Shown here: positions 25,683 to 38,730 of the stretch, one piece after another
Layout of the letters: each line of letters begins with the position of its first letter
Position numbering within the stretch: the stretch's first letter is position 1
NCBI GenBank assembly: GCA_038025085.1
Contig: CM076148.1
Location: forward strand, 39,920,871-39,984,870
Direction of reading: 5' to 3'
From: Tetragonia tetragonoides
Lineage: Eukaryota > Streptophyta > Magnoliopsida > Caryophyllales > Aizoaceae
DNA length: 64,000 nucleotides
The notes under the pieces: generated by a model
What the model was told of the DNA's origin: nothing
The model's database searches: none
The model's input: the letters and a program-made list of their open reading frames with translations, nothing else
Translations under genes and position numbers: made by a program

Positions 25683-27035
25683 CCCGGGGAAGTTCGGCAA
25701 AAATGATAACATGGCCCCGGAAAGCCGGAAAATAAATGGTGTTATGGGTTTTGGGCTTTTGAAAAGCTCCGTAACAAAAGTTTTATTTTTGCACCATATC
25801 GTATGGGATATCTCGATATAAGAGATTTTCCATGTTAGTTAGGCTTGCACAACCGTTTTATGGGACACCCATTTTAAGGGCCAGTATGGAGGAAATCGGA
25901 GTCCGAGAGCTGAATAATTATTTTGGGGCATCAGAAGTCCTCTAGGGTCAGATTAAAACCCCTAGAAAATTTTGGCAAAAATAATAATGGGGCATGGAAA
26001 GCCGAAATAAAAGGTACAATCCACGGTTTTGGGCTTTCGAGATGCCCCAGGAAGGAAGTGTAATTTTCGCACAACTTTGCACGGGACACCCTTAAGGCAC
26101 ATGGGAGCCCCCGGAGGTAGATTATCGGGTTCCTGTTAGTCTTGGATTACCGTTTTAAGAACATTCACTTTAAGAGCTGAAACACCAAAAGTATGGGTGA
26201 AGTTGGAATTCGAGGACCCGGATGACCTTTCATGGGCAGAGGAAGTCCTTTTGGGTCAGGATATAACACCCGAAGAAGTTTCGGCCAAAATGACATTCGG
26301 GCTCTGGTAAGACGAAAAATGAAGACTATAATCCATGTTTTTTGGCTAACAGAAGGCCATGAACGAAAGTCGATATTTCGTACCAATTCGCACGGGACAC
26401 CTCTAAGGGATATATATGTGAGGCGAGCAGGGCCGGTTATTGGGTAGGCTTGGAAGCCCGTTTTATGCACCCACTCTAAGGGCTGAAATACCGAAAGCAA
26501 GTGGGTGAAATCGGAGTTTGGGGACCCGAAAGACCTTTCCGGAGCACCGGAGTTTATCTAGGGTCATATTAGACCCCACGGAAAAAATTGGATAAAAATG
26601 ACAATTGGGCCTGGATAAGCCAAAAATCGAAGATTATAATTCACGATTTTTTGGGCTTTCAAGAGGCCTTGGGACGAAAGTGGATATTTTCGCACCACAT
26701 CGCACAGGACACCGCTAGGGCCTATGTGAGCCCCATTGGGTCGGTTATAAGGTCCTTGTTAGGCTTAGAATACTGTTTTATAGGACACCCACTCTAAAGG
26801 CTGAAACACGGGTGAAATCAGAGTTTGAGAACTCGAATGACCTTCCCAGAGTGCCGGGGTTTCTCTAGGGTCAAGTTAGCCCCCTCCCTCCCCGGAGAAA
26901 TTTGGTTAAAATATGACAATTGTGTTCACAGGATGCCGAAAATCAACGGTTATAATCCACGATTTTTGAGCTATCGAGAGGTCTCATAACGAAAGTGGAT
27001 ACTTTCGTACCACATCGCACGGGACACCCCTATAA
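25683..27035. repeat. satellite array 2, ~311-bp unit, about 4.5 copies
   Basis: This is the same family and orientation as the array at 19.2 kb. The TCCACG-TTTTTGGGCTTTCG landmark recurs at about 26022, 26329, 26638 and 26952. Other landmarks are GCACGGGACACCCCTA, GGTCGGTTAT and CCACTCTAAGGGCTGAAA. The right end is scrambled: a second TGGATACTTTCG piece at about 27050-27061 follows a truncated unit. No open frame persists across units. Confidence 0.8.
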
Positions 27036-27061
27036 ATAATAACAAAAGTGGATACTTTCGA

Positions 27062-29950
27062 GAGGTCATAGAATATGTTTTGATGTAGAAGCCCTATAAA
27101 TAATTTTGCTCATGATTAGACAAATTTAAAAGACAAATTCAAGTTCTTCTCCCAAATTTGTTATTGTTCACCCCATTTTCATCCACCCTTATATCCGCCT
27201 CCAACTTCTAGAGCTTGAAATAAAGTTAGAAGTGAAAGGAGAAAGTGAAGCTACAACTTGTAACTTTTCCTTCTAGTTCAATTGTAGCTTTATTTCAACT
27301 TCTTAAAAATTGAAAATGGAAAAGGGAGTGGATGAAAAGTGAGCGAGCAAGAATAAATTTGGAAGAAAAAAGAGAAGTTGGGAGAATATGGGTCAAACGG
27401 GCACTTAGACAATCAAAGAGCTCAAAGTCCAAGGATGTCACTGGATGTGTGGATTTCACAAAGGGCTGTTTATCTTGTTTCAGCGAGGCAGCTCGCCGAG
27501 CTTGTTTTGAGCTAGGATTTCTTATTTTAATATTAGACTTCTCTCTGGAAAAAATTAAGCAAAAATTGATACCGTAATCATTATCTTATTAATTATAGAA
27601 TTATAAAATGATAAAATGAATAAATTATACACCCGTCCAAACTTCAAACCACAACCGTATATAGAGCCAGTGGATCTTTGAGGAGACCCATGATAGCAGT
27701 CAAATATGCTTGTCTATATTAAATGTAATTTTTAATATTTTATTATTGAACCATCCTTGCAATTTTCAAATCAAGCAGTTGACTACAGCATATACCACGT
27801 CGCAAGAAAAAAAGACTTTTAGGATTCTGAGTTCTCACATACATGAACCATGATGATCAGTCCCCAAAATTGAGTTTTTAGATCTTGCCTTACTCGTAAG
27901 GAATATCATAAGGGACTTTATGCCATTAAATCTTTCCTGGTCAACCAAAATCTAAACAATAATTGACCAACAACGCTTGAGCTATTTATTGGGTAGCCTA
28001 CTCATATAATGTGGACTCTAAAAATAACTTTGTATATATATTGAGAGTCAAATAAACCGTTCTCAATTTAAAAAAACAAAACACCAAAAGTAATTTGTCA
28101 TTCCCTTACATATCTCATGGCCGGGTAGACTATCCAGTGAATATACGCAAATTATTTTCCCAGTACAAACTACACATGTTCGTTTCACCAATGTAAATTT
28201 GTTATTACTACATATGCACTAATATAAATTATACTCCTCTATTGCATAAATAGTGCACTACAAGTCTACATACATCACGCAATTGACAATAAAAGATGAG
28301 AAAACTAGGCTTCTACCGCGTTAAATCATGATTATGTGATTAACCACGTGACAAATCACACTCTGTAAATGGTCCCAAGGGTGTGCCTTCAAATCCCATA
28401 TTCGTCAATGCATGACGTGCTCAAAAGCAGCCAGCTAATTAGTTGTTGTAGTACTTCCACGTTTTTAAGAGATATTTAATTTTCATCATTAATTACATTT
28501 ACAGAATCATGAAAATCTAAAGCTACCTAATCCGAAGAAAGACTTCAAGTGCTGTTTGACTATGATCAGTTGATGAGGCCCTATGCATTTTTATTACGTA
28601 GGTAGTTACATAATCACAAAAATTTCTATAGGACGATCTTTTGGTAATTTTTGATGAAATATGGGTACTTTTCAGTGAAACAACTGTCATTGCTCATCAT
28701 AAGTGACCTATTAATTTTTAAAAAGATCATATTCTTCTATAAGTTAGTCTCGCACAAGACTTATTGTACAAAATATGTGTGGGGTCGGCCAATTATTGAA
28801 AGTAACAGGATGAACACAATCTTGAAACAACAACTATACAACGACTCGAAGAGTAATTACTATCATTAATAATTAGTTTGATTATTAATGATTGTAACAC
28901 AAAAATGAGGATTTATAAGGCATTTAATATGATGTCCTCGCAAAGAATCATTAAAGTGATCAACTATCTCAAATATGTCAACAAATCCTTAAGTTACACA
29001 TCCAAAAATAGTTAGGTTATGTTCTTCTTACAATGTTTCTGATTATTTCATTTCGTTTCGATCAATGAATTTTATTTCACTCAATGAGTTCCATTTCATT
29101 TCGTTCCATTCAACATTATATTATTTTGTTTCACGTTATGTTACTGATGTACCATTCTTTAATGTCTTATATTTTGTTCATTTTCGTTCCGTTCTACAAG
29201 TAATACTATATTTTCCGCTTCATTCCATTCCTCAACTTTCATTTAATTGAATGGGTAAAAGTTCTCAATACAAACACGCTAATAAAGAAAACACGCTCAT
29301 TTCCTGCTAGGTTCGATCGGGTCAACTTTTTTCCAAATCTGTATCTTAGCTTCATTTCTTTCGACAACTATGAGCTCTACATTTTGCAATCCTACATGAC
29401 TGGAAAGAACCAAACGGTGCTGAATCACTGATGAAGTCATGATACCACAATAACATATGCTTTCAAAAGTCATGGTTGACAATAACACACACAAGTTACA
29501 GTGTAAAAACGAAGCATCCTTCAAAAACGGAGGGAGTTGTGAGCACGTGTTAACCTAATCCAAATCTCCCTTTTGTGGTGCTGTGTGAACATCTATATAT
29601 GGACTAATAGTCTTAGTCTACTATTTACTACAAATATATTTTACTAATTTAGTATTTTCTGGGCTATTTCTCTGCTTCTTCTAAAGACCTTCATCTTTCT
29701 TTGTCCTTTTTATTTTTTTTTCCCGTTCATCAAGCTCTCAATCATTTGCAAAATTCTCCTTTTCCATTATTTCTCTCTCTCTCTCGCTCTCTCTCTCTCA
29801 TCTTCCTAGGAAAGAACTTGTCAAAATCTCCCCTTTTAAACAAATATCTACTTTTTTCTCTGACCCCTCTTTTACCCTCAGTTCCATTCACACTTAAGTT
29901 GGGTAGTTCCATGATTTTTGTTTCTAGTATTTAAGTTCTTTCTAAGTGTG
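27062..29950. other. intergenic, no supported gene; kinase promoter at right end
   Basis: AT-rich sequence with several short frames and no domain. Near 29040-29240 the sequence is rich in TTTCATTTCGTTCC motifs. From about 29770 to 29800 a CT dinucleotide repeat, and just before 30018 a GTT/GA-repeat stretch, mark the probable promoter and 5' UTR of the kinase gene. Confidence 0.5.
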
Positions 29951-30017
29951 GTACAAAGATCCTTGTTGTTGTTGTTGTTGAGGAGAGAGAGAGAGAAAGA
30001 AAGGAAACAAAACCCTG

Positions 30018-33000
30018 ATGGGTAATTGTATTGGTTCTTCAGCCCAAGTTGACTCCTATATCTCTCAACCCACTTCTGGTATCTCTCTTTTCTATCTATA
30101 TTATCTGTGAAATTCAATGTTTTGAGGCAATTTTAGCTTAAAGTTTTGAATTTTGTTGCATTTCTGTACATGGGTATGTTAGGTAATTAGTTGGTTGGGT
30201 TTTGGTATCTCTATTTTCTCTCTATATTCTCTGTGAAATCCATTAAGTTGAATGTTGGGTTAATAGTGGGTTGGGTTCCTTTGTGTATGTTAATAAATGT
30301 TGATTATTGGATGCCCATTTGTGGTAATTTTGTTTTCCTGATGCTAATTTTGGTAAGAGCGTTGGAAAATGTTGCTTTGGTTGTTGATTGTCTTGTTTTA
30401 GGGCTAGGGTGGTTTCAGCTTGAAATGGTTGGTCAATTTCTAATTTTGATTGGTCAATTTTGTGCTACCTTAAATTAGGGGATGAGGATCCAATTTCTCA
30501 GATTCATATTACAATGAAGGGTTAGTTGCTGGCGTAATCCTGGTTTAGCGTATGAGAAAAGTTACCATCCGTTTTGTTTTAAGTTCATCCAAAATTGTCA
30601 TCTTTGATATGCCTCTAATTGTCTGACTTTTGAAAGTGTGCCCCTTATTTTTTGGGACTTGAGGGGTAGGTAATGTATTATGCTCCGATGACTTTGTAAG
30701 TTTGTATCGAGCTATCTACACCATCAGCAAGGGAGCTTGCTGGACTCGTTCTATGTCTAAATTTTGTTATTGGTGTATACTCAAGGTTTCAGTCAAGGAA
30801 ATGTAGGCAATGATTTCTGTAGTTGGATTACAAGTTTTGGACCTAGGTACAAGTCCAGGTGTCGATTCTGCCATTTTCCGAAAACTTTGGGAGCCTTAGC
30901 CTAAACTTAGGTATCAAGTGTCGTACCCATGTCAGTGTGTTGAGGATATGACACGGGTACTTGAAATGAAATGAAGAGTCCGAGTAACATAGCTTATGGA
31001 GTGTATGCCATCTTGTGACAAGCTTTAAACTGGTCTGGCTTGGTTGATTACTGGAGTGGTTTGGATGAGTGACAAATTTTCACAACTAGTCACTTCAAAA
31101 CTTTACATTTAACCTTTTCCTTAAGTATTGATTACTTAGATTTTTCAGAGTCAATGAACAAAGGGAAAATGATAAGACGAGTTCTAAGGAGTAAGGACCT
31201 GTTTTATGTGCTCTGTAGCTGTGTTCTATTCCCGAAGGCAATACTCTTTTTTTAGATAGTGAATGTATTGATACTCCTTAGTCTGGTTGCCAATTGGCTA
31301 GTTGGTTCCTAAGATAGTAAGATTTGTCTCACATATGTGGGCACTGGAAAGTGCTGAAAATTTATTCTTTTCATCCTCTTGAAATTTCCCAGGGCCTGCT
31401 TACCATCAAGTTCCTGTAACTACTCCACCAAGACTCTAGCCCTCTAGCTAAGGATTCTATGTTTTCCTTGTGTCAAAATTTTGAGTTACATTGCTGCTTT
31501 TCAACTAAACTGAAGTTCAGTGACTGATATACATTGTGTCCAAGTATAGGGAGCATATTTCTTAATTGTATGTATCTTGCATGAAATCTGTATAAATCAT
31601 CTGTGGAACAGCCTATAACTCATAATTTTTGGTATAAATCTGTCTCCAGCTACTTTGTTCTTTTTACCTTGCTCTCCCTCCATTCATTTGTGTTTCCTTT
31701 TGATGTTAAAAGCAAACTTACCATTAGTATCCTTTAGCTTCAGGTGTCTCAAAGGCTCCCAGTGGCAGCAGGGCCAGCCTTTCCTCGGACCTATCGAGTC
31801 CACTTTTCACACCCAGAAGTGTCAAAAGCAGTTCCCAAAGCCTTCCTACTCCAAGATCTGAAGATGAGATATTATCCTCTCCTGGTCTGAAGGCCTTCCT
31901 CTTCAATGATCTTAAGACTGCCACTAAAAACTTCCGTCCTGACAGCCTAATTGGAGAAGGTGGATTTGGTTATGTTTACAAAGGGTGGATCGATGAGCAG
32001 ACACTCTCCCCTTCAAAACCTGGTTCTGGGATGGTTGTTGCTGTGAAGAAGCTGAAGCCTGAAGGTTTCCAGGGACACAAGGAGTGGTTGGTATGTTTCT
32101 GCACTTCTTATTCTTTCTAGCTTTCATCAAATTTTCTTGGCAAGTTTTCTTATACACTGATTGTTACAGACAGAAGTGAATTATCTTGGTCAGCTTCATC
32201 ATCCTAACCTTGTGAAACTTATTGGATACTGCTTGGATGGTGAGAATCGGCTTTTGGTGTATGAATTCCTGCCCAAAGGAAGCCTAGAGAATCATCTGTT
32301 CAGACGTAAGTAATTTACCTATCATGATCACCTTTTTTACCTACTCTGGTCCATTTTCAAGAATGATTTGTGTCTGAAATACCATAGAGGTTGGCTGCCT
32401 GGTATTTTCTGTGGAACAATATGTGAACTGTAGGTTGTTCAGGTTCATACCTCCATAGGGTTAAATCTTAAGATTCGAGACTTATGAATATTGGCTGTCC
32501 AGGTTCATGCCTCTGTATTGGGTTAAGATATATGACTAGGTTTTTCAAGTTTTGACAGACACACTAGAATGAGTTCCTTGATAATGATGATTTGTCTGTG
32601 GAATGGATTTAAAAAGGGTTATCACAGTTTTTTGTAAATCCCCTGACAAGCAAGTCCTGAAAATGCACATCATATTTTGCAGGGTCAATGCTCGTTTTTT
32701 TCACCCATCAATCTGTTCTCTTCCCTTCAAACTATTACCCTCATGTGGTGAGCTACAAAAAGTATTACCCTCATGTAGGATGGTATAGATTTGGTTCTCT
32801 TGCACCTGCACTCTGGGGATTTTGTGTTTGGGTCTTTGTGGTTATCAGGTCTAACCAAACTTCTCATCTGTGAAATGGTTGTTTCACGCTGGCAAGACTA
32901 AAGACATCTTTTACACCTCTGTTTGTGTGGTCCTGATACGCAGTTTTCTAAAGTTCGTTATCACCACCTTCTTAGTTTAACCTCTATACTAGACTGCAAA

Positions 33001-34066
33001 GCCTGTCATAGGTGCTTATCAAGTATCTTTATGCTATTGTTTGGTGTCGATGTAAAGTGTTTGCTTCATCACAATATGTTATGTTACTCTCGATTGCCTT
33101 TAGTTTTTGCTATTTAGAATTCTAGTAATATGATGGGATGTAATGTCTTGCAGGTGGGCCTCAGCCAGTTTCTTGGGCAACAAGGATTAAAGTGGCTATA
33201 GGAGCTGCCAGAGGACTCTCGTTTCTTCATGATGCTGAATCACAAGTCATATATCGTGATTTTAAAGCTTCAAACATTTTGTTAGATGCGGTATAGTCAG
33301 CATCTTAATCTAATTTCCATTTTTCCCCATATAACTGCTGCTTGTTCTGATATTTTGTATACTTGCAGGAGTTTAATGCCAAGCTCTCAGATTTTGGTCT
33401 GGCGAAGGCAGGGCCGACAGGAGATAGAACTCATGTGTCAACTCAAGTCATGGGCACTCAGGGCTATGCAGCACCTGAGTATGTAGCTACAGGTGCGTCT
33501 ATGGATATTTTCTTCAGATCTGATTTTCTTACTGTCACCTTTGATTTTAATGGTGTTGCATACTGGATGCTTAGTGACTTAGGTTAATATTAACTATCTA
33601 CTTTAAATCAACAGGCCGCCTTTCAGCAAAGAGTGATGTTTATAGTTATGGGGTTGTGCTACTTGAACTTTTGACTGGACGTCGTACCCTTGACAAATCA
33701 AAAGTTAGTGCAGAGCAGAGTTTGGTAGACTGGGCAAAGCCATACTTAGGCGACCGACGGAAGTTGTTTCGGATTATGGATACTAAATTGGAAGGCCAAT
33801 ACCCCCAGAAAGCCGCCTTCACAGTTGCTACACTTGCTTTACAATGTCTAAACCCTGAACCAAGATCACGGCCTAAAATATCAGAGGTATTAGAGGAACT
33901 TGAGAAGCTGCAAGATCTAAAAAATGCAGCTAAAAGTCCCCGGGCTGGTTACAAGAATATCCCCAGCCCCATCAAGTCTCCGCTGAGAAACCACCGTTCT
34001 CCTATGAATTTGACCCCCTTGGGTTCTCCATTACCGCCTCATCGACAATCTCCACGTGGTCGTTGA
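30018..34066 (+). CDS. PBL3: receptor-like cytoplasmic kinase VII, PBL2/PBL3 (APK2) type
   Basis: Six exons: 30018-30078, 31744-32090, 32170-32305, 33154-33290, 33369-33492, 33615-34066; 418 residues. The N-terminus [10 protein letters not shown] has Gly2 and Cys4 for myristoylation and palmitoylation, so the protein is expected at the plasma membrane. Kinase landmarks are P-loop GEGGFGYV (about 91-98), VAVKK with Lys122, [10 protein letters not shown] with Asp217 (Tyr replaces the His of HRD, normal for RLCK-VII), SDFGLAK, and [10 protein letters not shown] in the activation segment. The tail is Ser/Pro/Arg-rich ([20 protein letters not shown]), as in PBL2/PBL3. Members phosphorylate targets downstream of immune receptors. 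Intron 1 is 1665 bp. Decayed copies of part of exon 6 lie among the MIR395 units downstream. Confidence 0.95.
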
Positions 34067-35570
34067 CCTTGGAAAGGAGCGATTCCTCTTCTGTTTGTTG
34101 TGTATTTTCGTCCTCATACATATTACTGTATGTATATACTGGTAGTACATCCCTATAGAAGATGCTGCATTTGGGTTTTAAACTTAGGTAATATTTTACT
34201 GTCACCTGCCCTTTTTCGCTGAAATTGATCTGTAGTGAAGTTTTGTATTTGTGTCATTGGATGAATATTTTTTTGGGGTGAGATGGTGTCAGTTTTCTTG
34301 TCATATGTATGTGTATAGGCTAGTTAGGACCCTAAACTGTGCTCTTAGGATATAAATCTTCGATGTTGTACCATTGTTTCATTTGAATGAAATGCATTTT
34401 ACTAATCAATTTGCAGACTCTTATCCCCTGAATTGAGCGATCATGTATTAAGTTAATCTGACAAATTTGCTGTTTGGGTGTTGGCCACTTGGCGTTCTGT
34501 TTTCTTTTGTGTCTAGCTTGTCTCTGAGGCCTGTGCTCCAAGGTTTATTCACGTTTTTCACATGTTCATGGTTTTCCCGTTTCTTTCCCGCCTTTTAGCA
34601 ATCAGCAGACCATTTTCCGTAGGCACCCCTTGTTGCTAAGTTAATTAATTAGTGACATGACCCAAAAACCTTGCTGTAATTCTCAATCCGTTTTGTTGTT
34701 ATCTTTATTTGTAAAACTTTGGCACATGTTTTTGACCTGGGTCGACCCGTTTGACAGATCTAGTTGCAACTCAGAATGGATTCTCATATGTGTGCGATTG
34801 GTTTGGTTTCGTCTCCTTGAGTTACTCCTGTGTCGTCATATGAATGCCATTATAAGTTATATGGTGAAATTCATAATATTGTACAAAATCCTTAACAGTA
34901 AGTCCCCATAAATGGTGGTGACTGGTGGGTAAATGGAATATTTGGTTACGTGCGCAAGTTTGAGAGAGGATCAGGTAGATAGTCTGTAAAACTAAGTATT
35001 ACAGTATGCTACAAGAAAGATGATATTCTTCTTTGGTTTGATGGAAATCAATAGCCTTCTGAGTGATACCAGAGACAGATTAGCTGTCAAAGTGGTTATG
35101 TTTTGCTCTTATCTTGTGTTAGCAATACATGGACTCTGCTATGAGTACTCCGATAAAATCGTTAGTTCCATTCTCTTGAAACCTTAAGGGTTCCAAAACT
35201 CATTACTCAAGGTCCGCTTTCAAGAACCCTGTACATACCGGGGGAGTCGGGGACTATAAGAGGAGGAAGGGACATTACATGTTTGTAATGTGTAAATATT
35301 GACTTAATATAAGTGCCTTGTGCTGTGCTGCTTGTCCAAGCTCTGAAAATCACACACCTTGCTGCATAGTTTCATCATGTGAGCCAAATTGTCTTCCTAC
35401 ATCAATCACATAATCTCTTTTGCTATCTCTAAGTAGTTAGCAATGCATAGTGCAATTAGATAAAACCATTATGGATCGATAGCATGCATGAAGGGATAGA
35501 TTTATACCCGGAGAGAAATCGCTTGGGAATAAACACTCACAAAAACAGTCCTGTTTCCAAGGTATAATAA
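34067..35570. other. kinase 3' UTR and spacer before the MIR395 cluster
   Basis: The probable 3' UTR runs to at least 34390 (AATGAAATGCATTTTACT near 34386). At about 34731-34762 there is a short CCTGGGTCGACCCGTTTGACAG fragment related to the end of the CCCGACCC-rich MITE family. No further gene was seen. Confidence 0.4.
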
Positions 35571-35582
35571 TCAAATGAATCC

Positions 35583-35658
35583 AAGAGTTCCCCCAAACAC
35601 TTCAGTAGGGTAATGTTTTTCCCTTCCCTAATGAAGTGCTCAGAGGAACTCTAGGGAA
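35583..35658 (-). ncRNA. MIR395: MIR395 hairpin, unit A
   Basis: On the minus strand the 3' arm (35605-35585) reads CTGAAGTGTTTGGGGG then AACTC, identical to canonical miR395. The 5' arm carries the partner GTTCCTCTGAGCACTTCATT. The two arms pair over about 26 positions with G-U wobbles and one mismatch beside the Dicer end, closing on a loop of about 15 bases. miR395 directs cleavage of ATP sulfurylase and SULTR2;1 sulfate-transporter mRNAs and is induced by sulfate deprivation. TATA and UPE-like elements lie just upstream. Confidence 0.93.
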
Positions 35659-35719
35659 CACCTGATAAGATGCCATTGCTTGATTCTCTGATAAATGTTA
35701 CTCCTCTCTGTGATCATGC

Positions 35720-35797
35720 TATTTATAGGCAGTTCTTAAGAATGTGCCAGTGAAAAATCATGGTTGACACAAAAGCTTTAAGGATTGAACCTAGCCG
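35720..35797 (-). promoter_or_regulatory. unit A MIR395 promoter: TATA box and UPE-like element
   Basis: Read on the minus strand, a TATAAATA box lies at 35727-35720, about 62 bases before the hairpin. The UPE-like element GGCTAGGTTCAATCC is at 35797-35783. The element lies in a 9-bp inverted repeat (AACCTAGCC ... GGCTAGGTT, 35789-35813). UPE-boxes (core CATTGAAYCTAGAC) are bound by EIN3-like factors of the EIL3/SLIM1 group in sulfur-starvation genes. Assignment rests on motif, orientation and repetition in other units. Confidence 0.65.
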
Positions 35798-36639
35798 CGA
35801 AAGGGGCTAGGTTATATTCTTTAGGCATCAGGCATCAGGCATGCAGAGAGAGGGAATCATACAAATCTGCAATTTGCGTCAATATTCCCATTTTTTCTCC
35901 TGCTTTTCCTCATGCTACTCCTAACCTTCTCTTTTTGTTATGCCATGTTCACTTCTACTCGAGTTAAATCTTTTGCTTTGCTTGGAGTCCTTGTCACTAG
36001 ATGCCAACAATGTAAGAATCCTTCCTCTTTGTCTATGCAGACACTGGATATCACCGTGTCAGTAAATTATCAACCGCCCTGCAGGACGCTCTTGTGTGGT
36101 TTGGTGTGTGAGTGTTGGGTTGAAGTAGTCTCTAACACATTATGTGATCCCTGCCATGTAAGAATTGCATGATTGGTATCATTTATGGTCAGCTACTTTG
36201 AAGTTCCTGTGGTGTTAACTTGTTAGCACTATAGTGCTGCTTTATCCAGAAGTACGTAATCTGGTTATGCTCAATATCGAAGTATACTTGGTCAACATAT
36301 ATATATATTTCATAAAGTAGACCGTGTAATGATGTAGTCTGCTGGTCTGTAATCCAACTTTATGACAGGTTTATTTTATAACTTAGACCCTTTCTACTGG
36401 ATTAATGACTACAAAGCATTCAGATCCTGGAATCCTGAGAGCTTACTTAAGGGTTCTGTTTTAAGCAGCAGTTGCTTCGACGTTTCTACTTAATATGTGT
36501 ATGGAATCCTAAACTTTCATGTCCACAATGAATTAGGGAGCTCTTTCAAGGAAAGATAATAACAAAGTTGTTATTTGTCCATGCAGAAACTGATACTGTT
36601 TCTGTTGGTTCTGCTTGACATGAAATCAAGCGAAAATGT

Positions 36640-36700
36640 TGGAGGTCTTGGAAGACCCTGAGCAGCTACAGGACCTTAGAAACTTCAAAACACTTATGTT
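36640..36700 (+). pseudogene. decayed fragment of PBL kinase exon 6 (1)
   Basis: Translated on the plus strand this gives LEVLEDPEQLQDLRNFKT. The kinase exon 6 (from about 33880) encodes [18 protein letters not shown]. The DNA also matches (GAGGTCTTGGAAGACCCTGAGCAGCT against GAGGTATTAGAGGAACTTGAGAAGCT in the kinase, shown here as one aligned stretch with about one quarter of bases differing). It has no open frame beyond the match. A second copy is at 41615-41700. Confidence 0.7.
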
Positions 36701-37078
36701 GCCTTTCATCTCCATTCTTCTTGTTTCCCTTAGAACAGAGTTATCCTGCTTCAAAATCTGCCTACGATTCATCATTTTCTTACATGCAGTGACGTATGTC
36801 TGCATTGTGTAGCAGAAGTCCATGAAGACTGCCTTCACAGCTTCAATCTTGTAGGTAACAATTTTATATTCAGCTGTCATGCTAAGAAGTTTCTTAATTC
36901 TAGTTTCCTCCATTTGTATTACCTGGATTGATGTATGATGTAAACAAATCATTGTCACAGATTCACATTTAAAAAGTTGACATATTTGTTCTTATTCGTT
37001 TTGGAAGGGCTAAATACCTTTTGAGAGCTTGTTGAGATTTTACAAAAACCACCAAGTTATATAATTAAATGAAAAACA

Positions 37079-37156
37079 AGGAGTTCCCCTAATACTTCAG
37101 TAGGGGGGGGCAGTGTTAGGTGAGTCCTCAGTGAAGTGGTCAGAAGAATTATAGGA
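37079..37156 (-). ncRNA. degenerate MIR395 hairpin, unit B
   Basis: The mature-arm position (37100-37081, minus) reads CTGAAGTATTAGGGGAACTC: 20 bases, one G short of miR395, with two changes. The partner arm is also diverged (TCTTCTGACCACTTCACTGA). The fold is still recognisable, but a G-run of eight in the loop-side stem and the deletion argue for a decaying copy. Its upstream region retains a good UPE-like element and an AT-rich TATA position. Confidence 0.7.
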
Positions 37157-37224
37157 AAGACCTGATGGCTGATAAGTTGTTACTGCTAAATTTTCTGATC
37201 ATGCCACTGTCAAATTGATCTGGC

Positions 37225-37341
37225 TATTTATTGTAAATTTCCAAAAATATTCTCTTTTTCTTTTTGATAAATAGCAAGTCCTGAGAATATGCTTAGTAAA
37301 AAACTGATCCACCCAAAAGCTCTCAGCATTGAACCTAGACA
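37225..37341 (-). promoter_or_regulatory. unit B promoter: TATA-like box and UPE-box
   Basis: Read on the minus strand, AATAAATA lies at 37232-37225 in the position of the TATA box of other units. The complement strand at 37325-37341 reads AGCATTGAACCTAGACA, which matches the published UPE-box core CATTGAAYCTAGACR at every base. This is the best UPE match in the window, although the hairpin it precedes is degenerate. Confidence 0.65.
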
Positions 37342-38040
37342 TGGCTCTGGGATAGATTAGTAGCAATGCAGGGAAAGAATACTTAATACACACTCTGCAG
37401 TACTGACTATTGAGTAGTGAATATGCCATTCTTTTTCTACCTTTTTTTTCTTTTCTTAAATGATCTTGTTTACTCATTTTTTGCCTGCTTCACTTAAAGG
37501 GTGGTAATATTACTTAACTTACGTGCTCCTAATGTGATGTATCGTCGCGTTACTGTCCATATCCTAAGTTATACAGATTTCCTTTAGGGGGGGTGTCAAG
37601 TGGTTAAGGACGGAGTTAATCTCTAGCCCTCATTATGTTTCGTCATTTCTTCACAATGTTTGACTGAACTGAGATTCCTGCCCAATTTCAGCTTCTAAAC
37701 ACAACTTGGAGGTTCTGAAAGGCAGAACTCTGCATATTTGATGATAGTGTAAAATTTTTTTAGTAATTTTCACTAAGTAAAAAGAAGAATATTCAAAAGA
37801 GAATAAATTTTTGAGGAGTGCCATTGTGTTTCCAATGATCCAGTGGTGTTTCTGAGAATCTGATGTATTTTAGTTTATTGTACTTCATTTATCTAACTTT
37901 TTCATGGTAATGTTTTTTTGTCAGTTCTTTCTTCTATGAAGAGTTAACTTGAGACCATGACATTGATAAACATTGTTTTTGCTCCTATCTAAGGTGCAAG
38001 TGCTGTATGTTTGTTTGCATTGATTCATTGCCTGTGATCC

Positions 38041-38730
38041 TGTTGGGGAAAACTACGGTATTTACCCACAATCACAATAACATATAATCGGAAAAATAAA
38101 GTGCAAGAACCCAAAAACAACACAAACAATTTTACGTGGAAAACCCCTCTCAATTAGGGGAAAAACCACGGTGCGGATCTCCACGCACTAAACAATAATC
38201 CACTATGATAATCAAGAGTACAATCGGCAACAATCACAAGATCAAGCAACAAGTAAACAAACTATCTTTGGTATTAGTACAAATTGACAAACTCTAACTC
38301 AATTTGGTACTCCCACAAAAACCCAAAGATACACCCACAAGTACCTGTCGATGACCGATCCGAATACTCCGATTACCTTCACCCGAACAAGCCGAATCAA
38401 CCGTGAACTGGAACAAACCTCTTTGGAGAAATACTCAATTTCTCTCTCTCTTTGTTTGTCTCTCACTCACTTGGCTCTCCCTTTTCTTTCTTTTGTTTGG
38501 CTACCTTTCACGGCTGTTTCTTTTTATAGTCAATCAAAGGCTTTTGCCTTTCCAATCATCAACTATCTTCTTTCAATACTAAAGAAAACCAAAAGGCTAA
38601 GACCTTTTGTTTTCCCAACCTTTTGACTTCTTTTCTTTTTCTTTTTCTTTTGTTTTTCTTTTCTTTACAAAACTAAAATGAAATAAAACACAACTAAATA
38701 TTATTTGGTATTTGGGGCATTACCTCAACA
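38041..38730 (-). mobile_element. solo LTR with 5-bp TSD, inserted between MIR395 units B and C
   Basis: The ends are TGTTGGGGAA and TACCTCAACA (TGTTG/CAACA). Flanking direct repeats are GATCC at 38036-38040 and 38731-38735. A TATA-like CTATAAAAAG is read on the minus strand near 38528, so the LTR is probably in minus orientation. The segment TTTTACGTGGAAAACCCC at about 38130 is of the kind seen in plant Copia LTRs. No internal domain adjoins it. Confidence 0.85.
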
